Shown here: positions 1-8,306 of the stretch, piece after piece | How the letters are laid out: the number at the start of each line of letters is the position of its first letter | How positions within the stretch are numbered: the stretch's first letter is position 1 | Source of the DNA: Betaproteobacteria bacterium Ga0077532 | GTDB taxonomy: Bacteria; Pseudomonadota; Gammaproteobacteria; Burkholderiales; Ga0077523 | Assembly: GCA_001464895.1 (NCBI GenBank) | Contig: LNEE01000028.1 | Span: forward strand, 1 to 59,442 | Length of the DNA stretch: 59,442 nucleotides | Direction of reading: 5' to 3' | Notes under the pieces: generated by a model | What the model was told of the DNA's origin: nothing | The model's database searches: none | What the model saw: the letters and a program-made list of their open reading frames with translations, nothing else | Made by a program: the position numbers and the translations under genes

Positions 1-140
1 GCGGCCCGTCAACGGGGGGATATACAAGGGGCCCTCCCCTTGTTGGTACGCCATGCGGCCAAGCCGCCGCGGGCCATCGGCCCGAGAGGCGGCCATGGCC
101 CGCTCCTACAAAAAGCTCGCCCATGGCCACGGCTCGCGGT
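1..140. repeat. REP/BIME-like composite element, inverted copy at left edge
   Basis: About 90 bases here (15-103) are the near-exact reverse complement of the long module in the array at 8845-9236, including the gatatacaaggggccct and ttggtacgcca segments. They are followed by ccatggcccgctcctac, one arm of the REP hairpin seen at 9240-9400 and 19739-19976. The element may start left of the window. It shows the family is dispersed and occurs in both orientations. It carries no credible gene. Confidence 0.8.
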
Positions 141-161
141 GCATCCACGGGGGTACCAGGA

Positions 162-839
162 TCAGCCGTCTCCGTCCCCTCCAAGCGCCACCTCCAGCCG
201 CGCGAGCCTATCCCGCAGCTCGGCCACTTCGTCGCGCAGGGCCGCCACCTCCGCCCGGAGATCTGCCCGGGAGCCACCGCCTTCGGACGGTGCGGGCGTA
301 GCTTCATCGTCGATCGCCACAGGTCCGCCCACCAGGTGGGCCCAGCGTTGCTCCCGCGCCCCATACTGTCTCGGCAGCTTCACCACAAGGGGCACGACGG
401 CGCGGGGGATCATGTCTTCCAGGTAGGCCTCGACGCTGGAGATGTCCGCGAACTTGTAGAGGCGATCGCAGGCGCTGCGTAGCTCACCCGGGGTGAGTGG
501 ACCTCGCAGCATCAGCGATGCGAGGAGTGCCTGCATGGGCGGGCCGATGCCGAGCACCTTGCCGATGTTGTGGGCGTAGCGCAGCACCCGCCCGGAGGCG
601 CCGTAGGTCTCGATGACCATCGACCGGGCCTTCAGGCCATTCATGGTGGCGGTGACGTCGCTCTCGGTGACCTCCATCACGGGATGGCGGCTGGTCTTCT
701 GGTTGCAGCCCGCCGTGATCGAATTCACGGTGAGCGGATAGGCATCGGGGGTCACGAATTGCTTCTCCACGAGCACGCCGAGCACGCGGATCTCGAGAGG
801 GGTGAGCGGGGCGGTGTCGAAGTCGATCATCGATGTCAT
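162..839 (-). CDS. YceH family protein (DUF480)
   Basis: A 225-aa protein of the YceH/DUF480 family, which has two winged-helix-like domains and an uncertain role. The N-terminus (LTPLEIRVLGVLVEKQFVTP, then SITAGCNQKTSR) is the diagnostic family signature, and GPPMQALLASLMLRGPLTPGE marks the second domain. The last ~45 residues (DLRAEVAALRDEVAELRDRL) form a Leu-heptad coiled coil, as in other family members. The ATG at 839 was chosen because upstream residues lack family similarity; an ATG at 830 is also possible. The gene is divergent from the ceramidase-like gene across about 175 bp. Family assignment is firm; function is unknown. Confidence 0.9.
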   Translation of the reverse strand: MTSMIDFDTAPLTPLEIRVLGVLVEKQFVTPDAYPLTVNSITAGCNQKTSRHPVMEVTESDVTATMNGLKARSMVIETYGASGRVLRYAHNIGKVLGIGPPMQALLASLMLRGPLTPGELRSACDRLYKFADISSVEAYLEDMIPRAVVPLVVKLPRQYGAREQRWAHLVGGPVAIDDEATPAPSEGGGSRADLRAEVAALRDEVAELRDRLARLEVALGGDGDG

Positions 840-1014
840 TCCGGAACAGTCGGGGGACGCGATTCCCCGCGCGGCACCTGGGCGCGTCGCTGCGGCCGGG
901 TGCCGGCGGAGCACGGCATTCGGAAGGTTGGCTTCCCGCAGCGGCATTGGCAAGCGACAATCGGCGCTTGCCTTCAGCGTGCTCCGCGCTCGGGCGATGC
1001 AGAGGGCCCATTGC

Positions 1015-1656
1015 ATGCCAACGGATTACATCGACCTCTACTGCGAGCGGACCGCCCCGGGCCTGCTGGGCGAACCGCTCAACACGCTCGGCAATCTCGG
1101 CTTTCTGGTGGCGGCGCTCTGGCTCGCCCTGCGGCTGCGCCGCGAGGGGCGCGCGCAGATCGACGAGTGGGTGCTGGTGACACTCGCAGCGCTCGTGGGC
1201 GTGGGCAGTCTGGTGTTCCACATGTTCGCGACGCGCTCGACAGCGATCCTCGATCAGGTGTTCATCGCCATCTTCGTGCTGATGTTCTTCCACCGCTGGC
1301 TCGCGCGGATCATGGGGTTGGGCGGCGGGCTCGCGAGCGTGGGCGTTCTTCTTCTGATGCTCGCGATCGTCGGCGTCCGCCTGGCTGCGCCGCAAGGACT
1401 CCTGAACGGTTCGATCATCTATGTGCCGGTGCTGGTGGCCATGCTCGGCATGGCGTGGTGGGCCCGGCGACAACGCCATCCGACCGCGCCGTTCGCCACT
1501 GCGGTGGTGGTCGTGTTCTCCGTCGCGATCACGTGCAGGACTGTGGACCTCGCTGTGTGCGAAGCATTTCCGTACGGCACCCACTGGCTGTGGCACTTGC
1601 TGAACGCAATGGTGATTGCGATCGCTTGCCGGAGCCTGAGGCCGCGGAAGCGGTAG
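1015..1656 (+). CDS. Ceramidase-fold integral membrane hydrolase (alkaline ceramidase family)
   Basis: A 213-aa polytopic membrane protein, about seven helices. The N-terminal motif YCERT...EPLNTLGNLGF is typical of the alkaline ceramidase family. Ser65, His69 and Asp80 have the same spacing (S-x3-H-x10-D) as the active-site residues of human ACER3, and His190-x3-His194 matches the second His pair, so the Zn site looks intact. Family members hydrolyse amide or ester bonds of membrane lipids; the bacterial substrate is not known. The ATG at 1015 is chosen because it directly precedes the YCE motif; longer frames upstream are not credible. It lies about 0.6 kb from the betaine-lipid genes, separated by repeats, which hints at lipid metabolism only by proximity. 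Confidence 0.8.
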   Translation: MPTDYIDLYCERTAPGLLGEPLNTLGNLGFLVAALWLALRLRREGRAQIDEWVLVTLAALVGVGSLVFHMFATRSTAILDQVFIAIFVLMFFHRWLARIMGLGGGLASVGVLLLMLAIVGVRLAAPQGLLNGSIIYVPVLVAMLGMAWWARRQRHPTAPFATAVVVVFSVAITCRTVDLAVCEAFPYGTHWLWHLLNAMVIAIACRSLRPRKR

Positions 1657-1688
1657 CGGTAGCGGTTCGGGGCTTCGTCGCCCAGGCC

Positions 1689-2240
1689 GGCGCAGCGTCG
1701 AGCGGAGCTCGACCCACGACAGTCATCGCGACTGGATGCTTCTGCGCTCGCAACAACCCCCGTGGGTCGGGCTTCGCTCGACGCCTGCGTTCCTGGATTC
1801 GCCGCTGTACCCAAGCTGGCGCAGCGTCGAGCGGAGCTCGACCCACGACAGTCATCGCGACTGGATGCTTCTGTGCTCGCAACAACCCCCGTGGGTCGGG
1901 CTTCGCCCGACGCCTGCGTTCCTGGATTCGCCGCTGTACCCAAGCCGGCGCAGCGTCGAGCGGAGCTCGACCCACGAAGGGCCTTCGCCATTGGAACCTT
2001 CAGCGCTGAACACAACCCCCGTGGGTCGGGCTTCGCCCGACGCGCGCGTTCCTGGATTCGCTGCTGTACCCAAGCCAGCGCAGCGTCGAGCTGGTGCTCG
2101 ACCGACGAACACCTTCGCGGCTGGATTCCTCGGCGCTGGCAACAACCCCCGTGGGTCGGGCTACGCCCGACGCCCGCGTTCCTGGATCCGCCGCAGTGCC
2201 CAAGCCAGCGCAGCGTCGAGCTGGTGCTCGACCCACGAAA
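1689..2240. repeat. Five-copy tandem repeat, period 129-130 bp, with inverted arms
   Basis: The anchor (g/a)gcgcagcgtcgag starts at 1689, 1818, 1947, 2077 and 2207, giving periods of 129, 129, 130 and 130. Each unit pairs gtgggtcgggcttcgcccga with a later arm ending cgacccacga, so a hairpin is possible within each unit. Copies 1-3 share gagcggagctcgaccc, while copies 4-5 carry gagctggtgctcgacc, showing two sub-families. It fills the gene-free stretch 1657-2256 between the convergent ceramidase-like gene and btaB. All frames read through it, but none looks like a real protein. Confidence 0.9.
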
Positions 2241-2256
2241 ACCGTCGCCCTCGCCG

Positions 2257-2991
2257 CTACGCGCCAGGCCTCTTCCGCCGCCGCCCGATGAATACGTAGT
2301 ACGGGGCGCGCAGGCCCGCGAGTCCGGGGATCGGCGCCTTGCGCTCGAGCACCACACCGGGGTCGAAGCGGTGCAGCAGATACGGCAGGTGGTCCGGATT
2401 CGGGCGCACGCCGTCGTGACCGAACCACAGCGGCCAGAACATCCGGGTGGCAAAGCCGTGTCGTTCCAGACCCACCGGCGGATCGCGGCGCGACACGTGG
2501 AAGTCGGTGACGCCGATGACGCCGCCCGGCTTCAGCATCGCGCAGGCGTTGTCCACGGCGCGGAACCAGTCGGGGATCATCGTCAGGGCGTACGAGAGCA
2601 CGACGGCGTCGACCGGTTCGTCGGGCTGCCAGCTGGCAGCATCGGCCTCGACGACCGTCACGTTCGGGCGTCCGGCCGCGCGGCGGCGGGCCACTGCGAG
2701 GAGCGGCGCACACACGTCCACGAGCGAGATTCTCCCGAGGCCGTTGGCGCGGCTGCCCAGGCGATCGAGGATGGCCCCGGTCCCGGCGCCGAGTTCCACG
2801 AGATGCCCGCCCGGCGGGAGGTCCAGCAGTTCCAGCATCGGGCGTCGCCCGCGCAGCAGCGACTCCCGCGTCGCGTCGTAGCGATCCGCCTGGGGACCGT
2901 AGAACTTCGCGAGTCGCTGTGCTGGGGTGCCATGCCGTGGAATCCCGCGCAGCAGGCGCCACAGCACCCGCGGTTCCAGGAGAAGCGTCAC
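2257..2991 (-). CDS. btaB: S-adenosylmethionine-dependent N-methyltransferase, betaine lipid synthesis (BtaB-like)
   Basis: A 244-aa class I SAM methyltransferase. In characterised bacteria BtaB trimethylates diacylglyceryl-homoserine to the betaine lipid DGTS. Visible are the SAM motif I VELGAGTGAILDRLG (residues ~65-80), motif II acidic loop SLVDVCAPLLA, and LSYALTMIPDWFRAVDNACA before LKPGGVIGVTDFHV. The GTG start overlaps the btaA stop as GTGA (2988-2991), implying translational coupling. N-terminal residues FYGPQADRYDATRE are typical of BtaB/UbiE-like enzymes. The assignment rests largely on the btaA neighbour; alone it could be called only a UbiE-like methyltransferase. Confidence 0.88.
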   Translation of the reverse strand: MTLLLEPRVLWRLLRGIPRHGTPAQRLAKFYGPQADRYDATRESLLRGRRPMLELLDLPPGGHLVELGAGTGAILDRLGSRANGLGRISLVDVCAPLLAVARRRAAGRPNVTVVEADAASWQPDEPVDAVVLSYALTMIPDWFRAVDNACAMLKPGGVIGVTDFHVSRRDPPVGLERHGFATRMFWPLWFGHDGVRPNPDHLPYLLHRFDPGVVLERKAPIPGLAGLRAPYYVFIGRRRKRPGA

Positions 2992-4208
2992 GCGGGGACC
3001 CCGGGCAGGTCGGCGATGTGGAATCCGGCGTACGTGTGCACGCGGTCCTGCCGGGTGAGCGCACGGGCGCGTTCGTGGTGGAAGACGAGAAGATCGCGAA
3101 GCGGCTTGCGTTCGCGCCCGTGCTGCACCGGGATCCCGTCGAGATAGTGCGGGCGTGCATGGGCGCTGCGGAAGATCGCCCGCGCCCCGGGACGGGCGCG
3201 ATCGAGGAGCAGGCTCCACTCCTCGGCCAGGGCCTCGGGGTAGTAGCCGGACATCCAGTCCATGTGATCGAGCAGCACGATCTTGGAAGGTGCCTCCGGC
3301 GCGCGCCGGAGGAAGTCCGTGACCGTGCACGTGTGCGGCACGATGCGGTCGGCGAGACCCGCCTTCAACCGCTCGAAGCCCGTCGGTTCGAGATACCGCG
3401 GGCTGCATCCCGGCGCGTAGCGTCCCGTGAGGTACACGCGCCAGAAGTGGTTGGTCGCGAGCGGGAAATTCCGCGCCACGTAGTCGATGGCACCCACCAC
3501 GTAGCCGGCCACGCCGTCTGGATGCTGGGCCTGGACCTCGCGGCGCTGCGGATGGGGAACCCCGAGGAGCGAGAGCGTCAGCTGGCGGGACAGCACCCAT
3601 CGCGTCGCGCCGTTCCAGAGCCGCGGACGCAGGGCCGATTCGTACACGTCGCGCTGCGTCTGAAGATCCGGCGCGGCGATCATGGCCTCGACGGCGCGAC
3701 GCGCCTCGGGGCGCCAGTGCAGATAGCTGCGGAAGCCGCGCGCGACGAGACCCGACAGGCCGTGGAAGTAGAAGCTGCCGCGGTCATCCGCATGCATGAA
3801 CCAGTGCAGACGGCGATCCCACCACGTCTGCGCGAATGGCGAGAGTTCGGCGCGCAGGCTGTCGCGGTACAGCTCGGCAAAGCGGGGGTGCCGCCCCTCG
3901 CCGAAGATCGCGAAGAAGTCCGGGTGCTGCAGGCGGCGGATGGCCGCGAGCTTCAGTTCGAGCAGGGCCGTCTGCCGGGGATTCGCATCGACCGCATGAA
4001 TGCAGCGCGGGGCGGACAGCGCGTAGTCGAGGACATTGCAGCCGGCGCTCGTGATGACGAGCATCACGTCGTCGGGCTGGATGGCGAGCGCCTCGCGGTC
4101 CACGGCGGGATCCTCCCAGCACGTGTTGTAGACCAGTGAACGCGAGTAGATCGCGTCGAAGACCTTCTGGTCCAGACGGTCCATCAGGGTGAGTGCGTCG
4201 CGGCGCAT
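2988..4208 (-). CDS. btaA: S-adenosylmethionine:diacylglycerol 3-amino-3-carboxypropyltransferase (BtaA)
   Basis: A 406-aa protein of the DUF3419/BtaA family, near the usual ~415 aa. BtaA transfers the 3-amino-3-carboxypropyl group of SAM to diacylglycerol, the first step of DGTS betaine lipid synthesis at the membrane. Family-typical stretches are IYSRSLVYNTCWEDPAVD, VITSAGCNVLDYAL and IHAVDANPRQTALLELK (SAM site, residues ~15-90), WWDRRLHWFMHADDRGSFY, and VLLDHMDWMSGYYPE near the C-terminus. The ATG at 4208 has an upstream GGAG; an ATG at 4184 is possible. It is co-transcribed with btaB through an overlapping stop/start and divergent from the PEP-CTERM gene. A possible Pho box lies about 50-75 bp upstream. 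Confidence 0.93.
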   Translation of the reverse strand: MRRDALTLMDRLDQKVFDAIYSRSLVYNTCWEDPAVDREALAIQPDDVMLVITSAGCNVLDYALSAPRCIHAVDANPRQTALLELKLAAIRRLQHPDFFAIFGEGRHPRFAELYRDSLRAELSPFAQTWWDRRLHWFMHADDRGSFYFHGLSGLVARGFRSYLHWRPEARRAVEAMIAAPDLQTQRDVYESALRPRLWNGATRWVLSRQLTLSLLGVPHPQRREVQAQHPDGVAGYVVGAIDYVARNFPLATNHFWRVYLTGRYAPGCSPRYLEPTGFERLKAGLADRIVPHTCTVTDFLRRAPEAPSKIVLLDHMDWMSGYYPEALAEEWSLLLDRARPGARAIFRSAHARPHYLDGIPVQHGRERKPLRDLLVFHHERARALTRQDRVHTYAGFHIADLPGVPA

Positions 4209-4254
4209 GGGAGGCGCTCCGTGCTCGTCGGGACGTCGATGTTGGTGGTCGACC

Positions 4255-4283
4255 GTGACATCGCCGTGAAGAATGCGCGACAG
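4255..4283 (-). promoter_or_regulatory. Candidate Pho box upstream of btaA
   Basis: Read on the minus strand there are three 7-mers at an exact 11-bp period: CTGTCGC, TCTTCAC and ATGTCAC, separated by 4-bp spacers. The PhoB consensus is direct CTGTCAT/C 7-mers with 4-bp spacers. The matches are 5/7, 4/7 and 6/7, so this is weak on sequence alone. PhoB control of btaA in Sinorhizobium meliloti makes it plausible. Confidence 0.35.
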
Positions 4284-4458
4284 GTTGATTGCGGTCTCGC
4301 GGCGACCGACCACGCACGGCGCATCGTGCCGTCGCCCCGGGGCGACATGTTGCAAATCGGGCCAGGCCGCTTTAGAACTTTTGCTCGGCGACGGCTCGAC
4401 AGCCTGCGTTGAAGCACGAGCACCGCCGGCCACGTCCCCACTTGTCGGAGGAATCGCC

Positions 4459-5484
4459 ATGGCTTCATTGCATCGGAACCTTCCCGGACGTTCGATCCCA
4501 CCAAGGCTGGCAATGGCTCGATGGCTCGCCGGGATCATCCTCGCCTCGCTGGCCCCCGCGGGGGGCGCGCAGGCACCCAGCCCGCTCGTGAAGACTTATC
4601 CGCTCGGATTCGGTGGCACCGCAACGCTGACGTCATCGGTGGACTGCGGGATCTTGAAGTGCGAGATCACCCACTTGATTCAATCTACGCCGGTGGACCG
4701 CTACGTGGAGCTGACGTGGCGGGACGCCCAGGGCAACCCCCTGGTGTCGGCGGACAATTCGTACTTCGCGAATCTCTGGAACCCCAAGCTCAGAGCCGGC
4801 TATCTCGATGGAAGCGAGCACAGTTCCGAGTTCACGCGGGCCTTCGCGATCCGGGACGCCATCGGCATCGCCGATTTCACGGGCACCCAGCCGCTAGCGA
4901 CCACGCCTTGCAGCCTCGCGAACGGCAACGGATACATCTGCAAGGGGCCGGCCGAAGGTCCCGGCTACTACTACTTCCCGGCCAGCCCTTTCGCAGCCCC
5001 CGCAGGTGGCGGCAGTCCACCAGCTCCGGGTACGTTCACGGAGATCGGTCGGATCACCACGCGATTCTCGAGCGTCGCCATCGACCCGGCGACGATGACC
5101 ATACCGGACGACGGCCGATTCACGTTCCTCGAGTTCGCCAGTACGGTGTCCGTCGACAACGGCACGTACATCTACGCGCACGAGGTCACCAATCACACCG
5201 AACTCGACATCCCGATCGTCTGGACCGGAGCCGGCATCGACGAGACGGTCGGTCGCCTGTCGACGAAGCGCGTCGAACTGCACTCGCCGCTCGCGCCCGC
5301 GGCGCTCCAGAGCGTCATCGCCTACCGCTTGGAGAACGAGGAGTTCGGCTTCTTGTTCACTGACGATCAGGTGGCCGGCGCCATGATCTTCGCGCCGGTG
5401 CCCGAACCGGCGACGATGGCCACGCTCGGTGCCGGGCTCGCCGTGCTGATGTGGCGGGGCCGACGTCGGACCCGCCTGCACTGA
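4459..5484 (+). CDS. PEP-CTERM sorting domain protein, exported
   Basis: A 341-aa exported protein of unknown function. The N-terminal signal peptide (hydrophobic MARWLAGIILASLAPAGGAQA) is followed by a ~290-residue beta-rich, Gly/Thr-rich mature region. The C-terminus VPEPATMATLGAGLAVLMWRG followed by RRRTRLH is a classic PEP-CTERM tripartite signal (PEP motif, helix, basic tail), processed by exosortase in known systems. Two Cys pairs (VDCGILKCE and TTPCSLANGNGYICK) could form disulfides. The ATG at 4459 has a strong GGAGGAA Shine-Dalgarno sequence. No exosortase is in this window. The mature region resembles nothing I recognise. Confidence 0.85.
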   Translation: MASLHRNLPGRSIPPRLAMARWLAGIILASLAPAGGAQAPSPLVKTYPLGFGGTATLTSSVDCGILKCEITHLIQSTPVDRYVELTWRDAQGNPLVSADNSYFANLWNPKLRAGYLDGSEHSSEFTRAFAIRDAIGIADFTGTQPLATTPCSLANGNGYICKGPAEGPGYYYFPASPFAAPAGGGSPPAPGTFTEIGRITTRFSSVAIDPATMTIPDDGRFTFLEFASTVSVDNGTYIYAHEVTNHTELDIPIVWTGAGIDETVGRLSTKRVELHSPLAPAALQSVIAYRLENEEFGFLFTDDQVAGAMIFAPVPEPATMATLGAGLAVLMWRGRRRTRLH

Positions 5485-5496
5485 CGACCACAGCAT

Positions 5497-5519
5497 CCCG
5501 GCAGCCCCGCGCTGCCGGG
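5497..5519 (+). terminator. GC-rich hairpin after PEP-CTERM gene
   Basis: The inverted repeat cccggcagc / gctgccggg (9 bp, loop cccgc) begins 12 bp past the stop. No T-run follows, so it may protect the 3' end or terminate only weakly. Confidence 0.4.
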
Positions 5520-5562
5520 CGGTGCTATCGTCGATGCCATCGACCCGTCCCGTCCCCACGCC

Positions 5563-7332
5563 ATGGCATCCACCGCCCCGTCGCTCGACCCTGTCACCCT
5601 GACCGTCCTCCAGAGCGGCCTCCAGCAGGTCTGCAACGAGATGGACCTCGCGTTCGTGCGGTCGGCGTTCAGCCCGGTCATTGCCGAGGCGCTGGACCGC
5701 TCGGACGGCATCTACCATCGCGACACCGGCGAACTCATCGCCCAGGGGGACCTCGGCCTGCCGGTGTTCGTCGGCACGATGCAGTTCTCGACGCAGGCCG
5801 TGATCGAGCGGGCGCGGGATCTCTCGCCGGGTGACGTCTACATCGTCAACGACCCGTATCTCGGCGGCACGCATCTCATGGACGTGAAGTTCGTGAAGCC
5901 CTTCTTCTACCGGGACCGCCTCTGGTGCTGGCTAGCCAACACCGGGCACTGGCCGGACACCGGCGGGATGGTGCCGGGCGGGTTCTCCGCCAACGCGACC
6001 GAGGTGGAACAGGAAGGCCTGCGGCTGCCGCCCGTGAAGCTGTTCAAGCGCGGCGTGCTGGACGAGGAGATCCTGTCGATCATCCTCTCGAACATCCGGC
6101 TGGCGGACCAGCGCATCGGCGACATCCAGGCGCAGGCCGCAGCGCTGGCGGTGGGAGAGAAACGCCTCACGGACCTGCTCGATCGCTACGGCGCCGACAC
6201 CGTCGATGCCGCGATCGTGGAACTGAAGTCTCGCGCGGCCCGGCAGATGCGCGCGAAAATCGCGACGATCCCCGACGGCGTCTACCGCGGCGAAGCGTGG
6301 GTCGACTCCGACGGCGTGGACCCCGATCCGCTGCGCATTGCGATGGCCGTCACGAAATCGGGCGAGACGCTCTCGTTCGACATGACCGGCTCCTCGCCGC
6401 CCTGCCGCGGCCCGATGAACAGCGTGATCGCCACGACGCGTTCGTCGATCTACCTCGCGGTGAAGCACATCTTCCCGGAGGTGCCGATCAACGCGGGCAC
6501 GTTCGAGCCGCTGCACATCGTCGACCCCGAAGACACGTTCCTCTACGCGAAGTACCCGCGCCCGGTCTCGGGCTGCGCGGCCGAGGTGAGCCAGCGCATC
6601 GCTGAATCGGTGTTCGACGCCCTGGTGATCGCCCTCCCCGATCGCCTGTTCGCCGCGCCGGCCGGCACGTCGGGCAATTTCGCGCTCGGCGGATTCGATC
6701 CGGAACGGGGACGGCCTTACGTGATGTACGTGATCTCGGGCGGCGGCTACGGCGGCTCGCCCTCGGGCGACGGCATCTCCAACGGCTGCTCGACCATCGG
6801 CATCTCGAAGACGACGCCGATCGAAGTGATGGAACAGCGCTATCCCGTGCTCTTCGACCGCTTCGAACTGCACGAAGGCTCCGGCGGCGCCGGCGAGCAC
6901 CGCGGCGGTTTCGGCGTCACCTACGGCGTGACGCTGCGGCGCGGGACGGCGCGCGCATCGATGGTCATGGACCACGGCCGCTTCGGTCCGCAGGGTGCCC
7001 TGGGCGGCGAGAACGGCGGGACCAACCGGGTGCACGTCACGCTGAACGGCCAGGGTTACGTGCCGCCCCACCTGTCGAAGGACCAGGACATCGCGATGGC
7101 CGCGGGCGACACCGTGACGGTGTCCACCCCAGGTGGGGGCGGATACGGAAGCGCCTTCCGACGGGATCCTGCACTGGTCGCCCGGGACGTCGGCCGCGGC
7201 TATTACACGGCGGCCGAGGCAGCGGCGCGCTTCGCGGTGATCGTCACCGCCGACGGCACCGTGGACACGACCGCCACCGCGCACGCACGGGCGGAGCGAT
7301 CGTCGGTCGGTGGAGTCCGCAACCACCTCTGA
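5563..7332 (+). CDS. Hydantoinase B / oxoprolinase family subunit (HyuB-like), orphan
   Basis: A 589-aa member of the hydantoinase B/acetone carboxylase alpha/5-oxoprolinase B family, which with HyuA-type partners hydrolyses hydantoins or 5-oxoproline using ATP. Family landmarks are NEMDLAFVRSAFSPVIAEALDRSDG near the start (shown here in part), GDVYIVNDPYLGGTHLMDV, ANTGHWPDTGGMVPGG, FDMTGSSPPCRGPMNS, YGGSPSGDGISNG and GEHRGGFGVTYGV. The domain is complete. No HyuA-like ATP-binding subunit lies nearby, which is unusual because hyuA and hyuB are normally adjacent. The start is ATG 5563 with no strong Shine-Dalgarno. Substrate unknown. Confidence 0.88.
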   Translation: MASTAPSLDPVTLTVLQSGLQQVCNEMDLAFVRSAFSPVIAEALDRSDGIYHRDTGELIAQGDLGLPVFVGTMQFSTQAVIERARDLSPGDVYIVNDPYLGGTHLMDVKFVKPFFYRDRLWCWLANTGHWPDTGGMVPGGFSANATEVEQEGLRLPPVKLFKRGVLDEEILSIILSNIRLADQRIGDIQAQAAALAVGEKRLTDLLDRYGADTVDAAIVELKSRAARQMRAKIATIPDGVYRGEAWVDSDGVDPDPLRIAMAVTKSGETLSFDMTGSSPPCRGPMNSVIATTRSSIYLAVKHIFPEVPINAGTFEPLHIVDPEDTFLYAKYPRPVSGCAAEVSQRIAESVFDALVIALPDRLFAAPAGTSGNFALGGFDPERGRPYVMYVISGGGYGGSPSGDGISNGCSTIGISKTTPIEVMEQRYPVLFDRFELHEGSGGAGEHRGGFGVTYGVTLRRGTARASMVMDHGRFGPQGALGGENGGTNRVHVTLNGQGYVPPHLSKDQDIAMAAGDTVTVSTPGGGGYGSAFRRDPALVARDVGRGYYTAAEAAARFAVIVTADGTVDTTATAHARAERSSVGGVRNHL

Positions 7333-7471
7333 CACCGAAGAACGCGCCGCGGCGCTGCCCGTTGCGCGCCCGCTGGCGAGAGACCAGAATCGTTGCAACC
7401 GGCGCGGAGGGATCCCGTGACCGCGCCGCCACTCATCCATCGTCGTCTTCACAACAGATTGGGGAGCCCAC

Positions 7472-8203
7472 ATGTCCGGAATCGATCGCCGCAGTTTCCT
7501 GAAATTCGCCTCCGGCGCCGCCCTCGCGACCGGTGGCGCCGGCTATCTCGCCGAAGCGCTGGCCCAGGGCAAGATCACGCCCGGGCCGAAGGATGTCTTC
7601 ATCGTCGTCGACGTGCAGAAGTGCTTCATCCCCGGGGGGTCGCTCGCCGTCGAGAAGGGCGACGAGATCGTCCCGCTCATCAACGCCATCGCGAAGAAGT
7701 TCGAGAACGTCGTGATGACGCAGGACTGGCACACCGCCGACCACGTGTCGTTCGCATCGCAGCACGAAGGCAAGAAGCCCTTCGAGACCGTGCAGCTCGC
7801 CTACGGCACGCAGGTGCTCTGGCCGGACCACTGCGTGCAGGGCACCGAAGGTGCGGAGTTCGCGCCAGGGCTCGACATCCCGCACGCCACGCTCGTGATC
7901 CGCAAGGGCTACCACCGCGATGTGGACAGCTATTCGACGTTCCTCGAAGCTGACAAGAAGACGCCGACCGGCCTCACCGGCTACCTGAAGGCCCGCGGCA
8001 TCAAGCGCGCGTATCTCGCGGGCCTGGCAACGGACTTCTGCGTGGGCTGGAGCGCCATCGACGCACGCGCGGCAGGCTTCAAGGCCGCGGTCATCGAGGA
8101 CGCCTGCCGCGGTATCAACCTGGGCGGCACGGGCCTCGAAGCGGCGTGGAAGGAGATGGTCGCGAAGGGCGTCGCGCGAATCCAGTCGACGGATCTCGCC
8201 TGA
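7472..8203 (+). CDS. Tat-exported isochorismatase-family hydrolase, nicotinamidase-like
   Basis: A 243-aa cysteine hydrolase. Residues 1-32 (DRRSFLKFASGAALATGGAG) are a twin-arginine signal peptide. The nicotinamidase triad is present as Asp47 (VVDVQKCF), Lys145 (IRKGY) and Cys190 (ATDFCVGW). A metal site is given by Asp85, His87 and His91 (TQDWHTADHVSF). PncA converts nicotinamide to nicotinate and is normally cytoplasmic, so export is odd and may mean periplasmic scavenging or a different amide substrate. Upstream (7333-7471) no other gene is seen. A strong terminator lies 48 bp past the stop. Confidence 0.87.
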   Translation: MSGIDRRSFLKFASGAALATGGAGYLAEALAQGKITPGPKDVFIVVDVQKCFIPGGSLAVEKGDEIVPLINAIAKKFENVVMTQDWHTADHVSFASQHEGKKPFETVQLAYGTQVLWPDHCVQGTEGAEFAPGLDIPHATLVIRKGYHRDVDSYSTFLEADKKTPTGLTGYLKARGIKRAYLAGLATDFCVGWSAIDARAAGFKAAVIEDACRGINLGGTGLEAAWKEMVAKGVARIQSTDLA

Positions 8204-8250
8204 GCGTCGCCATCGTTCGATGTACGGCCGACGGTGTCGGCCCTGTCCCG

Positions 8251-8287
8251 AAACAACGAGGCCCGCTTGTGCGGGCCTCGTTGTTTT
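8251..8287. terminator. Bidirectional intrinsic terminator between convergent genes
   Basis: A 15-bp perfect stem, aacaacgaggcccgc (8252-8266) and gcgggcctcgttgtt (8271-8285), with loop ttgt. T-rich tails lie on both sides. It serves the nicotinamidase-like gene on the plus strand and ridA on the minus strand. Confidence 0.92.
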
Positions 8288-8306
8288 CGGCGGACGCCAG
8301 AAAGCG

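Noticed and set aside
1689..2240. Possible CRISPR array
   Set aside because: The repeated part covers nearly the full 129-bp period; there are no short repeats with unique spacers and no cas genes.
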